Positions 53,717 to 62,801 of a stretch of 64,000 bases of DNA are shown one piece after another. This DNA is from Pseudomonas sp. MYb118. Lineage in GTDB: Bacteria; Pseudomonadota; Gammaproteobacteria; Pseudomonadales; Pseudomonadaceae. The notes beneath the pieces are model-generated. The model was not told the DNA's origin. It saw only the letters and a list, made by a program, of their open reading frames with translations, and did no database searches. The stretch's first letter is position 1. Each line of letters opens with the position of its first letter. The position numbers were made by a program, and so were the translations under genes. The stretch covers positions 434,001 to 498,000 of the forward strand of contig NZ_JBFRXN010000004.1 of NCBI RefSeq assembly GCF_040947875.1. The letters are read 5' to 3'.

Positions 53717-54529
53717 TTAGTTCCCTCCAAACAGGCGCTCGAACCAGCCCTTGCGCTGGACTTCAAGGAATCGATGATCGACGGTCTTGCCCAGCAGGCG
53801 GTCGACGGTATCGCTGTAGGCCTGGCCGGCATCGCTCTGGTCGTCGAGGATCACTGGCACGCCCTGGTTGGAGGCCTTGAGCACTGCCTGGGATTCAGGG
53901 ATCACGCCGAGCAGGCTCACCGAGAGGATTTCCTTGACGTCTTCGACGCCGAGCATTTCGCCTTTGCTCACGCGCTCCGGATGGTAGCGGGTGATCAGCA
54001 GGTGTTCCTTGATCTGCTCTTCGCCGCGTTCGGCGCGACGGGACTTGCTGGCCAGCAGGCCGAGCATGCGGTCGGAGTCACGGACCGAGGACACTTCCGG
54101 GTTGGTCACGACGATCGCTTCGTCAGCGAAGTACATGGCCAGGTGGGCGCCTTTCTCGATGCCCGCCGGGGAGTCGCAGACCACGAACTCGAAGTCTTCC
54201 TTGAGTTGCATCAGGACTTTTTCCACGCCTTCGACGGTCAGTGCGTCTTTGTCGCGGGTCTGGCTGGCGGCCAGGACGTAGAGGTTTTCCAGGCGCTTGT
54301 CTTTGATCAGCGCCTGTTGCAGGTTGGCTTCGCCATTGACCACGTTGACGAAGTCGTACACCACGCGACGCTCGCAACCCATGATCAGGTCGAGGTTACG
54401 CAGGCCGACGTCGAAGTCGACGATCACTGTCTTGTGGCCGCGCAGTGCGAGGCCGGTACCGATAGCAGCACTGGTGGTGGTCTTACCCACACCACCCTTG
54501 CCGGATGTAACCACGAGAATCTTGGCCAA
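53717..54529 (-). CDS. minD: Septum-site determining ATPase MinD
   Basis: 270 residues. Deviant Walker A SGKGGVGKTT with signature Lys11 and Lys16, switch I/II motifs VIVDFDVGLRNLD and CDSPAGIE, and the C-terminal membrane-targeting amphipathic helix (VQRKGWFERLFGGN). It recruits MinC to the membrane in its ATP form. minC lies 203 bp upstream, a wider gap than usual, which may hold its own promoter. Confidence 0.97.
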   Translation of the reverse strand: MAKILVVTSGKGGVGKTTTSAAIGTGLALRGHKTVIVDFDVGLRNLDLIMGCERRVVYDFVNVVNGEANLQQALIKDKRLENLYVLAASQTRDKDALTVEGVEKVLMQLKEDFEFVVCDSPAGIEKGAHLAMYFADEAIVVTNPEVSSVRDSDRMLGLLASKSRRAERGEEQIKEHLLITRYHPERVSKGEMLGVEDVKEILSVSLLGVIPESQAVLKASNQGVPVILDDQSDAGQAYSDTVDRLLGKTVDHRFLEVQRKGWFERLFGGN

Positions 54530-54732
54530 GGTGTTTCACCCCTAAGGAAAAAGGACTTCTGGTCCCTGAAAAACATCTCTTGAAAAAAACGACTACAGTC
54601 GGACAGCCTTGGCTGGAATTCGGCCCTGAACCGCGTCTGCCGTTGGCAAACACCGGTTTTGACCATTTTCCTACTTCGTTTGAGCCGTTTTCGCTACGTT
54701 TTAGAGATGCTTGGAAAATGCGGCAGTATCCG

Positions 54733-55470
54733 TTAAAGCCGAATGATGTTCAACACGTCGCCCGACAGGCTGACCTGAACTCCCGAACCCCATAAAGGAT
54801 CGCGGCGCAGATCTTCCGAAACCTTGTAGTGGCCGGCGATGGAGACCAGTTCAGCGGTCATCTGCTGACAGAAAATCCTGGCCTTGGTATCGCCCTTCAC
54901 GCCGGCCAATACCCGGCCGCGCATCGCGCCGTATACATGGATGTTGCCATCGGCGAGAAGTTCCGCCCCCGGACTGACCGACGAGATCACCACCAGGTCG
55001 CTGCCCTGGGCGTAGATCTGCTGGCCGCCACGTACTGGCGAAGTGATGACTTTGGTCGGTTTGATCGAAGGTTCCGGCGGTTTTTCCGGTTTCTTCGCCA
55101 CGGCGACTTCCTGGGGTTCCAGCGCGCGCTCACGGGCGCCGGAGGGCGGCAGGACCGGCAGGTCGACGGCAATCGCGGCAGCGATGTCCTCGATGCGGCT
55201 GGCGCGGATCGCCAGGGTGCGCAGGCCGTGCTGGCGGCAGATGCGCATCAGGCCTGGCAGGTCGACGGTGCCTTCGCCGGCCGGCAGTTTGTCCAGCGCC
55301 AGGACCAGGGGCGCGTTACTGAAGAAGCCGGGCGCCTGGGCCACTTTGGCGGCCAGTTGCCGATCGAGGCTGTCGAGGTCGTTGCGGGCCAGCTCCAGCA
55401 CGGTGATGGCGAGCATGCTGCCCTTCAACTGGAACACGGGATCCTGGTCTTGCGATTCGGTTTGGCTCAT
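54733..55470 (-). CDS. minC: Septum inhibitor MinC
   Basis: 245 residues from the ATG at 55470; an ATG three codons earlier is possible. N-domain (about 10-115, [19 protein letters not shown]) binds FtsZ. A Pro/Lys-rich linker ([20 protein letters not shown]) leads to the right-handed beta-helix C-domain ([20 protein letters not shown], then [20 protein letters not shown]), which binds MinD. First gene of minCDE, divergent from the acyltransferase gene. Confidence 0.96.
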   Translation of the reverse strand: MSQTESQDQDPVFQLKGSMLAITVLELARNDLDSLDRQLAAKVAQAPGFFSNAPLVLALDKLPAGEGTVDLPGLMRICRQHGLRTLAIRASRIEDIAAAIAVDLPVLPPSGARERALEPQEVAVAKKPEKPPEPSIKPTKVITSPVRGGQQIYAQGSDLVVISSVSPGAELLADGNIHVYGAMRGRVLAGVKGDTKARIFCQQMTAELVSIAGHYKVSEDLRRDPLWGSGVQVSLSGDVLNIIRL

Positions 55471-55588
55471 GGTCGGCATACAACGGCTTGTCGCGGAAAG
55501 TGCCGAGACTTATAACGAGAACGCTCGCCAGCCGCAAGCCGGGGCGAACGATGTAGAATGCGCGGCCACTGTCTTTGCGGAACATTTA

Positions 55589-56521
55589 ATGGATCGCCCG
55601 AGTTTTCAAAAAAAATTTCTGATGCCGCGTTTCTGGCCACTGTGGTGTGGGCTGGGGCTGTTGTGGCTGATCGTTCAATTGCCGTACCCGACGTTGCTGT
55701 TCATCGGCCGCGCGCTGGGCGCCGTCATGTATCGCCTGGCGGGTGACCGCAAGGCCATCGCTCGGCGCAATCTGGAGCTGTGTTTCCCGGAAAAATCCGC
55801 CGCCGAGCGCAAGCGCCTGCTCAAGGAAAACTTCGCCTCCACCGGCATCGCTTTCTTTGAAATGGCCATGAGCTGGTGGTGGTCGCGCGAACGCCTGGCC
55901 AAACTCGCCCATGTCGAAGGCCTGGAACATCTGCAAAAAGCCCAGCGCGAAGGCAAGGGCGTGATCCTGATGGCCGTGCACTTCACCACCCTGGAAATCG
56001 GTGCGGCGCTGCTGGGGCAGCAGCACACCATCGACGGCATGTACCGCGAGCACAAAAACCCGCTGTTCGATTACATCCAGCGCAACGGCCGCGAGCGTCA
56101 CAACCTCGATTCCCTGGCCGTGGAGCGTGAGGACGTACGCGGCATGCTCAAGTTGCTGCGTGCGGGGCGCGCGATCTGGTACGCGCCGGACCAGGACTAC
56201 GGCGCCAAGCAGAGCGTGTTCGTGCCGCTGTTCGGCATCCAGGCCGCGACCGTGACCGCTACCAGCAAGTTCGCCCGGCTGGGCAAGGCGCTGGTGGTGC
56301 CGTTCACCCAGGAGCGCCTGGCGGACGGCAGCGGCTATCGCCTGGTGATTCACCCGCCGCTGGAAGGCTTCCCCGGCGAAACCGAGGAAGAAGACTGCCT
56401 GCGCATCAACCAGTGGGTCGAAGGCGTGTTGCGTGAATGCCCGGAGCAATACCTCTGGGCCCACCGCCGCTTCAAGAGCCGCCCACCGGGCGAGCCCAAA
56501 CTCTACGCCAAACGCCGCTAA
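55589..56521 (+). CDS. Lipid A lauroyl/myristoyl acyltransferase (LpxL/HtrB family)
   Basis: 310 residues from the ATG at 55589. One N-terminal membrane helix (WPLWCGLGLLWLIVQLPYPT). The catalytic HX4E motif reads HFTTLE with His131 and Glu136. DGMYREHKNPLFD and WYAPDQDYG are further family blocks. Adds a secondary acyl chain to Kdo2-lipid IVA on the inner membrane. Pseudomonas has two HtrB paralogues of different position specificity; this one is beside minC, and the specificity is left open. Confidence 0.93.
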   Translation: MDRPSFQKKFLMPRFWPLWCGLGLLWLIVQLPYPTLLFIGRALGAVMYRLAGDRKAIARRNLELCFPEKSAAERKRLLKENFASTGIAFFEMAMSWWWSRERLAKLAHVEGLEHLQKAQREGKGVILMAVHFTTLEIGAALLGQQHTIDGMYREHKNPLFDYIQRNGRERHNLDSLAVEREDVRGMLKLLRAGRAIWYAPDQDYGAKQSVFVPLFGIQAATVTATSKFARLGKALVVPFTQERLADGSGYRLVIHPPLEGFPGETEEEDCLRINQWVEGVLRECPEQYLWAHRRFKSRPPGEPKLYAKRR

Positions 56522-56533
56522 AGCCGCCGCTCC

Positions 56534-56558
56534 CTGTAGGAGCGAGCTTGCTCGCGAT
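56534..56558. repeat. Single REP core
   Basis: CTGTAGGAGCGAGCTTGCTC, then GCGAT: a single direct core without partner within 100 bp. Confidence 0.85.
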
Positions 56559-56631
56559 GGACGAAAGGGCACTGATGGGCATCAGGCTGCACACCAAGTC
56601 GTACCCATTCCCACCACACGGAGCGTTGTGA

Positions 56632-57804
56632 ATGACCCCAGTCGAACCCGTCACAGGCCTGATCCTCTCCGGCGGTGGTTCCCGGGCGGCCTATCAGGTC
56701 GGGGTACTGGCGGCCATCGCCGAACTGCTGCCACTGGGCGCGGACAACCCGTTCCCGGTGATCGTCGGCACGTCCGCTGGGGCGATCAATGCCGTCAGTC
56801 TGGCCAGTGGTGCCACGGATTTTCGTAGCGCCATCGAGCGCCTCACCGAGTTCTGGCAAGGCTTTCGCAGCCATCTGGTGCTGCGCAGCGACTGGCCGGG
56901 GGTGATCCGCCAGGCCAGCCGCTTCGTCGGCCACAGCCTGCTGGGCCTGGGTTCCCAGGTGCCGGTGGCGTTGCTCAACAGCTCACCGCTGCGCGAACTG
57001 CTCAACGACAAGCTGCACATGGGTGGCATCGCCGAATCCATCGCCCAAAAGCAATTGCACGCCGTGGCGGTCACCGCGTTCGGTTACGAGTCCGGTCAGG
57101 CCGTGACCTTCTACCAGGGCGGCGGCACCATTGATGCGTGGCTGCGTCACCGGCGGATTGGCGTGCCGACCCAGTTGTCGGTGGAACACCTGCTAGCCAG
57201 TTCGGCGATTCCGTTGCTGTTCGCCCCGGTGAAAATCGGCGAAGAGTTTTTCGGTGATGGCGCGGTGCGCCAGTCGGCCCCGATCAGCCCGGCGCTGCAC
57301 CTGGGCGCCAGTCGCGTGCTGGTCGTGGGGGTGAGCGGCAACCCCCGAGGCATTGACCCCGAACAACCGTTGCAGCGCACCTATACCGGCCAGCAACCGA
57401 CCCTGGCGCAGATCGGCGGGCACATGCTCAACAGCACGTTCATTGACAGCCTGGAAAGCGATATCGAGCTGTTGCAGCGCTTGAACCAGTTCAGCCACCT
57501 CATGCCCGATGGCACGCCGGTGCGGTCGCTGGGCGTGGCGCCAGTGGAGGTGCTGGTGATTTCGCCAAGCCAGCCGATCGACGAAATCGCCGCGCGCCAC
57601 CGCCAGGAAATGCCGGCGGCACTGCGCCTGTTCCTGCGCGGCCCGGGGGCCACGAAGACGAGTGGGGCGGGGGTGTTGAGCTATTTGCTGTTCGAGGCGG
57701 GGTATTGCAGCGAGTTGATCGACCTGGGCCGGCGCGATGCGTTGGCCAAGAAAGATGAATTGTGCAGGTTTCTTGGGCTGCCTGAGCCGGTGCTATCGGC
57801 CTGA
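56632..57804 (+). CDS. Patatin-like phospholipase
   Basis: 390 residues. Oxyanion loop SGGGSRAAYQVG (13-24), nucleophile elbow GTSAG with Ser48, and catalytic Asp209 in FFGDGAVR give the patatin dyad. No signal peptide. A variable C-terminal third follows (SQPIDEIAARHRQEMPAALR, then LFEAGYCSELIDLGRRDALA), typical of the RssA-like group with DUF3336-less C-terminus. It hydrolyses phospholipids or lysophospholipids; the role is unknown. Confidence 0.9.
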   Translation: MTPVEPVTGLILSGGGSRAAYQVGVLAAIAELLPLGADNPFPVIVGTSAGAINAVSLASGATDFRSAIERLTEFWQGFRSHLVLRSDWPGVIRQASRFVGHSLLGLGSQVPVALLNSSPLRELLNDKLHMGGIAESIAQKQLHAVAVTAFGYESGQAVTFYQGGGTIDAWLRHRRIGVPTQLSVEHLLASSAIPLLFAPVKIGEEFFGDGAVRQSAPISPALHLGASRVLVVGVSGNPRGIDPEQPLQRTYTGQQPTLAQIGGHMLNSTFIDSLESDIELLQRLNQFSHLMPDGTPVRSLGVAPVEVLVISPSQPIDEIAARHRQEMPAALRLFLRGPGATKTSGAGVLSYLLFEAGYCSELIDLGRRDALAKKDELCRFLGLPEPVLSA

Positions 57805-57943
57805 TATTTGCGGCGCGTCCATCGCGACGATTCAACGGCTCGCTCGCGCAGGCGTTTTTCCGCACGCTGGAACTGTCAGTTCTGTCAGTAGATATGCCTC
57901 TGCAATTGGAGCAGATTGAAGTCCTCAGGCAGAGGACTGAAAA

Positions 57944-60733
57944 ATGGCGGCTTCACGATGCAATGATGCTCACACGCCAACGCTTTCGGCGATAGATGCC
58001 CGTGGTTTGGCTGTGCGAAGTATCGCCTACTGTCGTCACCTGCAGAATCCCTCTTTTGAACGCCGAATTACACGTAACCATTTCGATGCGCAGGGACGAC
58101 TCGTGGCTTGCCGGGATCCGCGATTATGGATGACTGCTCCCAGGCCGAATCACGCGACCGTCTACGGATTGCAAGGCAAGCCCCTGAGTACTGACAGTGT
58201 CGATGCCGGCTGGCAGTTGAGTTTGCTGGAACAGTCGGGTGCCACGCGTTCATTCTGGGATCAGCGTGGCAGTCAGCGGCACACCGAATTCGACGAGCGT
58301 TTGCGTCCGATCGCGGTCATCGAATGGCTGGAGCAGCAGGCACCCCGTATGTCGGAGCGGTTTGTTTACGCTGGGGGTAGTGATGACTTCTCGACCCGCA
58401 ATCAATGTGGGCAATTGATTCGCCACGACCATCCGGCGGGTAGCCGTCGTCTCTGCGAATTCGGGGTGGCTGGCGGGTTGCTATCCGAGCAGACCCGTTT
58501 CTCGCGTGATCTGGAGCTGCCGGATTGGTCGCATGCAGGGGCGGACGCCTGGCTGGAAGACGAAGTGTTCGAGACAACGCGGCAGCACGGCCCATTGGGC
58601 CAGTTGTGCAGTCAGACCGATGCCAGGGCCAATGTCACGTTCTTCGATCATGATCGTGCAGGGCAGATCCGTGAGGTCCGTCTGCAGCGGGGGGGATCCT
58701 GCGCCGTACCACAACGTCTGGTCGATGAAATCCATTACGACGCGGTTGGCAGGAGTATCAGTGAGCGTGCGGGCAATGGCGTCACCACGACGGCTCGATA
58801 CTCGGCAGAAGACGGGTGCTTGTTGCAGTTGCAGTGTGTCGATGCGGAGCGGATTTCACTTCAGGATTTTCATTACCACTATGACCCGGTCGGCAACATC
58901 ACCCGCATTGAAGACAAGGCTCAACGGCCACGTTATCAGGGTAATCAGCGGATTGATCCGGTCAGCCGTTATGGCTATGACAGCCTTTATCAATTGATTG
59001 AGGCCACGGGCAGTGAAGTCAGTCAGCCGTGCTACGGCCCGCAATTACCGGCTTGGCAAATCACCCCGCTGGACCCCAATCAACTGCGCAACTATACGCA
59101 GACGTTCATTTACGACGCTGCCGGCAATTTACAGACTCGCCATCACAGCGGGGCTGATAACTTCGAGATGTTCACGGCGTCCGACAGTAATCGCAGCGTC
59201 GTGGAGAAAGGCAGTCTGGCAGAGGGTTTTGACGGTAACGGTAACCAGTTGGAGCTGTTGCGCGGGCAACAGATGAGTTGGGATGTACGCAATCAGTTAA
59301 GTAGCGTGACACAGGTCCATCGCGCAGACGCGGCTGACGATATCGAATGTTATCGCTATGACGCTCCGGGGCATCGGTTGCGCAAAGTGCGGCTAGCCCA
59401 CGCTGCTCATCGAACATTGCAAGCTGAAGTTCGCTATTTGCCGGGCCTGGAGATTCACCGTGATGCAGAGGCGGGGGACGTGCGCCATGTCATCGGTGTT
59501 GCAGCGGGTCGATCCCACGTTCGCGTCTTGCATTGGGTCAGGCAGGCACCGCGCGGTGTTCGTGATCAGCCGCTGCGCTATTGCCTGAGTGATCATTTGA
59601 ACTCCTCCACGCTGGAGCTGGATGAGCAGGGAGCGGTTCTCACTCGGGAAATGTATTACCCCTTTGGCGGAACGGCCTTATGGGCCGGCAACAGCGAGGT
59701 TGAGGCAACGTATAAAACGATTCGTTATTCGGCCAGGGAGCGTGATGCCACCGGACTCTACCATTATGGGTATCGGTACTACGCACCGTGGTTGCAGCGC
59801 TGGATGAGTCCGGATCCTGCTGGCCTGGCGGATGGCATCAACCTGTATGCCATGTTGGTCAACAACCCGATTAACTGGGTGGATGCCGAAGGTCTGGAAG
59901 CCGTACCCACGGTGGCGCATTTTTTTTGGGGTGGGCGCCACATCAATCCTGTGTCTCTTGGCAATGTATTGACTTTCAGGATGCATAACCCCGAATACAC
60001 AATGAATGTCTGGGTGGATAAGCCGTCGCATATCTTCAAAACGTTATCGCTGATGGAAGACGGGGATAATCCAGTCCATCGAAGGCTCGCCCGACAATTT
60101 GGGCGGGACTTGCTGGTCAGGGGCACCGATGAATTGTTCGACGAGCTCGCAACAACATTTTCGCCGGCTCATAAAGTGCAGGCATTGTTTCATCGAGAGC
60201 TGAACGGGCCTTACCGCAATCCTGCTGCAGCGAGTGACCTGGTGAAATTGACGGCGACATACGTGCATGGAGGGTTGCACATGGATGTCGATGTCGCAGT
60301 TCGCTCGAGTGTTGGCGTTTTAGAGGCTCCCGACGGTTTCCTGGCTTATGTCACAGATCAGCAGAAAGTCTCGAACGCAATCGTCGCAGCGCCCGCTGGA
60401 TCTTCGATGGTGAAGGTATTTTTGACGGAAATCGTTCGTAGCTATGACAAGCACGATGAAGAGAGCTGGGCAAAAAAACGCCATCATAAATTCTGGCGCA
60501 GTGAGGACACGCTTTATTGGACAGGCCCGGGCCTGATCATGGAGGCGGTGCTCGATAAGCAATTGTCTGTAGCGCAGCACATGGTTTCCTACCGGGTGCC
60601 TTCAATCAGGGGAGGGGGCATCATTGACGACAAAGGTCATGCATCCGCGTTGCTTGACCGCGGAATCAGACCGGGTGTTGCCGCGATCGGTAATTGGCCA
60701 AAAATCAGGCCGGGCCGAAGAGCGTCGGTTTGA
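57944..60733 (+). CDS. TccC/Rhs-type toxin with a glycosyltransferase-like C-terminus
   Basis: 929 residues. 1-650 is TccC-type Rhs: LDVRGLAV-like N-terminus (LSAIDARGLAVRSIAYCRHL), YD repeats and the core end MSPDPAGLADGINLYAMLVN, NPINWVDAEGL, where such proteins cleave themselves and enclose the tail in a cocoon. 652-929 is unrelated to the core: FFWGGRHINP, then SDLVKLTATYVHGGLHMDVD with the DxD motif (781-783), as in TcdA/TcdB and other Gly_transf_sug enzymes. So the cargo probably transfers a sugar. GC is lower than around it. No TcA or TcB subunit is seen nearby, nor an immunity gene. Confidence 0.87.
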   Translation: MAASRCNDAHTPTLSAIDARGLAVRSIAYCRHLQNPSFERRITRNHFDAQGRLVACRDPRLWMTAPRPNHATVYGLQGKPLSTDSVDAGWQLSLLEQSGATRSFWDQRGSQRHTEFDERLRPIAVIEWLEQQAPRMSERFVYAGGSDDFSTRNQCGQLIRHDHPAGSRRLCEFGVAGGLLSEQTRFSRDLELPDWSHAGADAWLEDEVFETTRQHGPLGQLCSQTDARANVTFFDHDRAGQIREVRLQRGGSCAVPQRLVDEIHYDAVGRSISERAGNGVTTTARYSAEDGCLLQLQCVDAERISLQDFHYHYDPVGNITRIEDKAQRPRYQGNQRIDPVSRYGYDSLYQLIEATGSEVSQPCYGPQLPAWQITPLDPNQLRNYTQTFIYDAAGNLQTRHHSGADNFEMFTASDSNRSVVEKGSLAEGFDGNGNQLELLRGQQMSWDVRNQLSSVTQVHRADAADDIECYRYDAPGHRLRKVRLAHAAHRTLQAEVRYLPGLEIHRDAEAGDVRHVIGVAAGRSHVRVLHWVRQAPRGVRDQPLRYCLSDHLNSSTLELDEQGAVLTREMYYPFGGTALWAGNSEVEATYKTIRYSARERDATGLYHYGYRYYAPWLQRWMSPDPAGLADGINLYAMLVNNPINWVDAEGLEAVPTVAHFFWGGRHINPVSLGNVLTFRMHNPEYTMNVWVDKPSHIFKTLSLMEDGDNPVHRRLARQFGRDLLVRGTDELFDELATTFSPAHKVQALFHRELNGPYRNPAAASDLVKLTATYVHGGLHMDVDVAVRSSVGVLEAPDGFLAYVTDQQKVSNAIVAAPAGSSMVKVFLTEIVRSYDKHDEESWAKKRHHKFWRSEDTLYWTGPGLIMEAVLDKQLSVAQHMVSYRVPSIRGGGIIDDKGHASALLDRGIRPGVAAIGNWPKIRPGRRASV

Positions 60734-60739
60734 TGTGTT

Positions 60740-60766
60740 CCCAACCTGTCGGGTAGACAGGTTGGG
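60740..60766. terminator. Convergent hairpin after the Rhs gene
   Basis: CCCAACCTGTC-GGGTA-GACAGGTTGGG: perfect 11-bp arms with a 5-nt loop, between the Rhs-type gene and the minus-strand tsx gene. No strong T tract. Confidence 0.75.
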
Positions 60767-60778
60767 AGATTCAAATTG

Positions 60779-61564
60779 TCAGAAGTGAACCTTGACCAGG
60801 AAGCTGGTCGTGCTCTGGTTGGTCTTGAATCCCGAGCTGTCTTCGATCCCGTACTTGTTCTTCCAGTAGTCGTACTCGACACCGACATACAACTGTTTTT
60901 CGCCCAGGTTCAGCGCCTTGCCCAGGTCGTACTTGATCTGCGGTACGGCGTGCAGGTTGGCGTGGTATTCGCCTTTTTTGTTGACGTCGTTGTCGACTAC
61001 CCAGTCGATGAAGCCGTCGATCAGGATGTCGGAATCGCCCACCGGGATGGTGTAGGACCAGGCCGGGGTGATCTGCCAGATATCATCACCCGGGCGGCTG
61101 CCTTCGGTGTGGCGGTTGTAGAAGTTCAGCTGGAAGTAATCGAAGCCTGGAATGGCCAGGTCGAAGCCCGGACCCACCAGGTAAGCCTCGGTGTCGTCTT
61201 CGCCGAATTCGTACGTCATGGCCAGCAGCACGTCCTTGACCGGGCCGAACTCCAGTTTCTGATCGAAGATCTTGCCGAACGACAGGCGTGGGCTGAACTC
61301 GCCGTAGTGGGTGTTCTTGCCGGCGAAGGCGTCTTCCTTGCCGTTGTAGAAGATCTTGTCGATGAAGAAGAAGTTATCGCCGTACTTCCAGCTGTCGGCG
61401 TGTTCGAACGTCACGGTCTGCTGGATGCGCGGGTTGACCTGGAAGTCCTTGCCATACAGGTAGGTCAGGCTGTTGTTTTGCCATTGCAGCAGGTCGCCGG
61501 CCATGGCCTGGCCGCCGGCCAGCAGGGATCCGGCCAGCATCAGGCTGGTGCACGTACGTTTCAT
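60779..61564 (-). CDS. Tsx-like nucleoside-specific outer-membrane porin, copy 2
   Basis: 261 residues from the ATG at 61564. Signal peptide about 1-22 (SLMLAGSLLAGGQAMA). The mature barrel begins DLLQWQNNSLTYLYGKDFQV, with alternating beta strands and the terminal Phe (LVKVHF) needed for outer-membrane assembly. Tsx passes nucleosides. It is very similar to the copy at 61941-62726, with a 376-bp gap, so the pair is a tandem duplication. Confidence 0.9.
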   Translation of the reverse strand: MKRTCTSLMLAGSLLAGGQAMAGDLLQWQNNSLTYLYGKDFQVNPRIQQTVTFEHADSWKYGDNFFFIDKIFYNGKEDAFAGKNTHYGEFSPRLSFGKIFDQKLEFGPVKDVLLAMTYEFGEDDTEAYLVGPGFDLAIPGFDYFQLNFYNRHTEGSRPGDDIWQITPAWSYTIPVGDSDILIDGFIDWVVDNDVNKKGEYHANLHAVPQIKYDLGKALNLGEKQLYVGVEYDYWKNKYGIEDSSGFKTNQSTTSFLVKVHF

Positions 61565-61940
61565 TCGGTTGCTCCCAAAAAGTAGGTGTTTCACGTTGTT
61601 TTTTTCAAGTCGACGCTCTGGTGTGGCGCCTTTTTCTGTAGCGGTAAAAAAATCATCCTTTCGGTCAGCGGCAGTGCCGTCAGCAAGGGCTGAGCCAAGG
61701 CTTTCGAAAAACAAAAAAACGCCCGCGCGGCTGCCCGGGAGCAGTCGATCGAGAGAGTTTTGGGTGTGCCTTGGTACCGTCCAGCGCCGGGATAAGTTGG
61801 CTTTCTGGTCAGGAATTAAATCCGGGCTTTTTTTTAAAGCGGATTCAGGCGGGCGCGGAGAATACTGACTCCTTGCCCGTGTCTCAAGTGCTGCGCAACG
61901 GCGCGCTGACGACAGGCGGGGGGCGCGGTTGTCGATCATT
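61565..61940. other. Gap between the two tsx copies
   Basis: 376 bp without a gene. On the minus strand a GC-rich stem region (61720-61740) followed by T runs (61713-61719) could be the terminator of the first tsx copy, then a leader for the second. No operator was recognised. Confidence 0.5.
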
Positions 61941-62726
61941 CTAGAAATGCACCTTCACCAGCAGGCTGGTGGTGTTTTCGTTGGTGTCGAGGCGGCCGTT
62001 GTTCTCGATGCCGTATTTGTCCTTCCAGTAGCTGTATTCGATGCCGGCATACAACTGCTTCTCACGCCAGCCCATGGCTTTGCCGACGTCATATTTGACC
62101 TGTGGGTTGAGGTGCAGGTTGGCGTGATAGGTGCCGCGGGAATTGCGGTCGTTGTCGGTGACCCAGTCGATGTAGCCGTCGATCAACAGGTTCGAATTGC
62201 CCAGCGGCAGGGTGTAGGACCAGGCCGGGGTGATCTGCCACACGCCATCGCCGGGGCGCCCGCCTTCGGTGTAACGCTGGTACAGGTTGAGGCTGACGAA
62301 ATTGAAGCCCGGGACCTTGAGATCAAAGCCTGGGCCGATCAGATAGGCCTCTGTGTCGTCTTCGCCGCTTTCGTAGGTCATGGCGAGCAACACATCCTTG
62401 ATCGGCCCGAACTCGAATTTGCGCTCGAAGATCTTGCCCAGGGACAGGCGCGGGCTGAACTCGCCGTAGTAGGCGTGGGAGCCTTTGTTGCGGTCTTTGG
62501 CGCCGTTGTAGTAGGTGCTGTCGATGAACAGGAAGTTGTCACCGTACTTCCAGCGATCGGCGTGCTCGAAGGTCACCGTCTGCTGGATCGACGGGTTGAC
62601 CTTGAAATCCTTGCCGTACAGATAACTGAGACTGTTGGTCTGCCACATCAGCAAATCCCCGGCCGTGGCCTGGCTGGCCGCCAGCAACCCACCGGCCAAC
62701 AGCAGGCTTGTCTGTGTCCGAATCAT
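61941..62726 (-). CDS. Tsx-like nucleoside-specific outer-membrane porin, copy 1
   Basis: 261 residues, ATG at 62726. Signal peptide about 1-22 (SLLLAGGLLAASQATA), mature start DLLMWQTNSLSYLYGKDFKV, C-terminal LLVKVHF. Shares most blocks with copy 2 (FSPRLSLGKIFE, DVLLAMTYESGEDDTEAYLI). It directly follows the nucleobase permease gene, 75 bp downstream, so the two are probably co-transcribed: porin in the outer membrane and permease in the inner one. Confidence 0.9.
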   Translation of the reverse strand: MIRTQTSLLLAGGLLAASQATAGDLLMWQTNSLSYLYGKDFKVNPSIQQTVTFEHADRWKYGDNFLFIDSTYYNGAKDRNKGSHAYYGEFSPRLSLGKIFERKFEFGPIKDVLLAMTYESGEDDTEAYLIGPGFDLKVPGFNFVSLNLYQRYTEGGRPGDGVWQITPAWSYTLPLGNSNLLIDGYIDWVTDNDRNSRGTYHANLHLNPQVKYDVGKAMGWREKQLYAGIEYSYWKDKYGIENNGRLDTNENTTSLLVKVHF

Positions 62727-62801
62727 CCGTTGCTCCTCTTGTTGTTGTTTTTGTCAGGCAAAAGCAGCCCCAACCCCCGGATGGGGGTGGTGCCTGTTCA
62801 A

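Noticed and set aside
60734..60778. Search for an immunity gene after the Rhs-type toxin
   Set aside because: Only 45 bp with a hairpin lie between it and the convergent tsx gene. TccC-type proteins aimed at eukaryotes need none.
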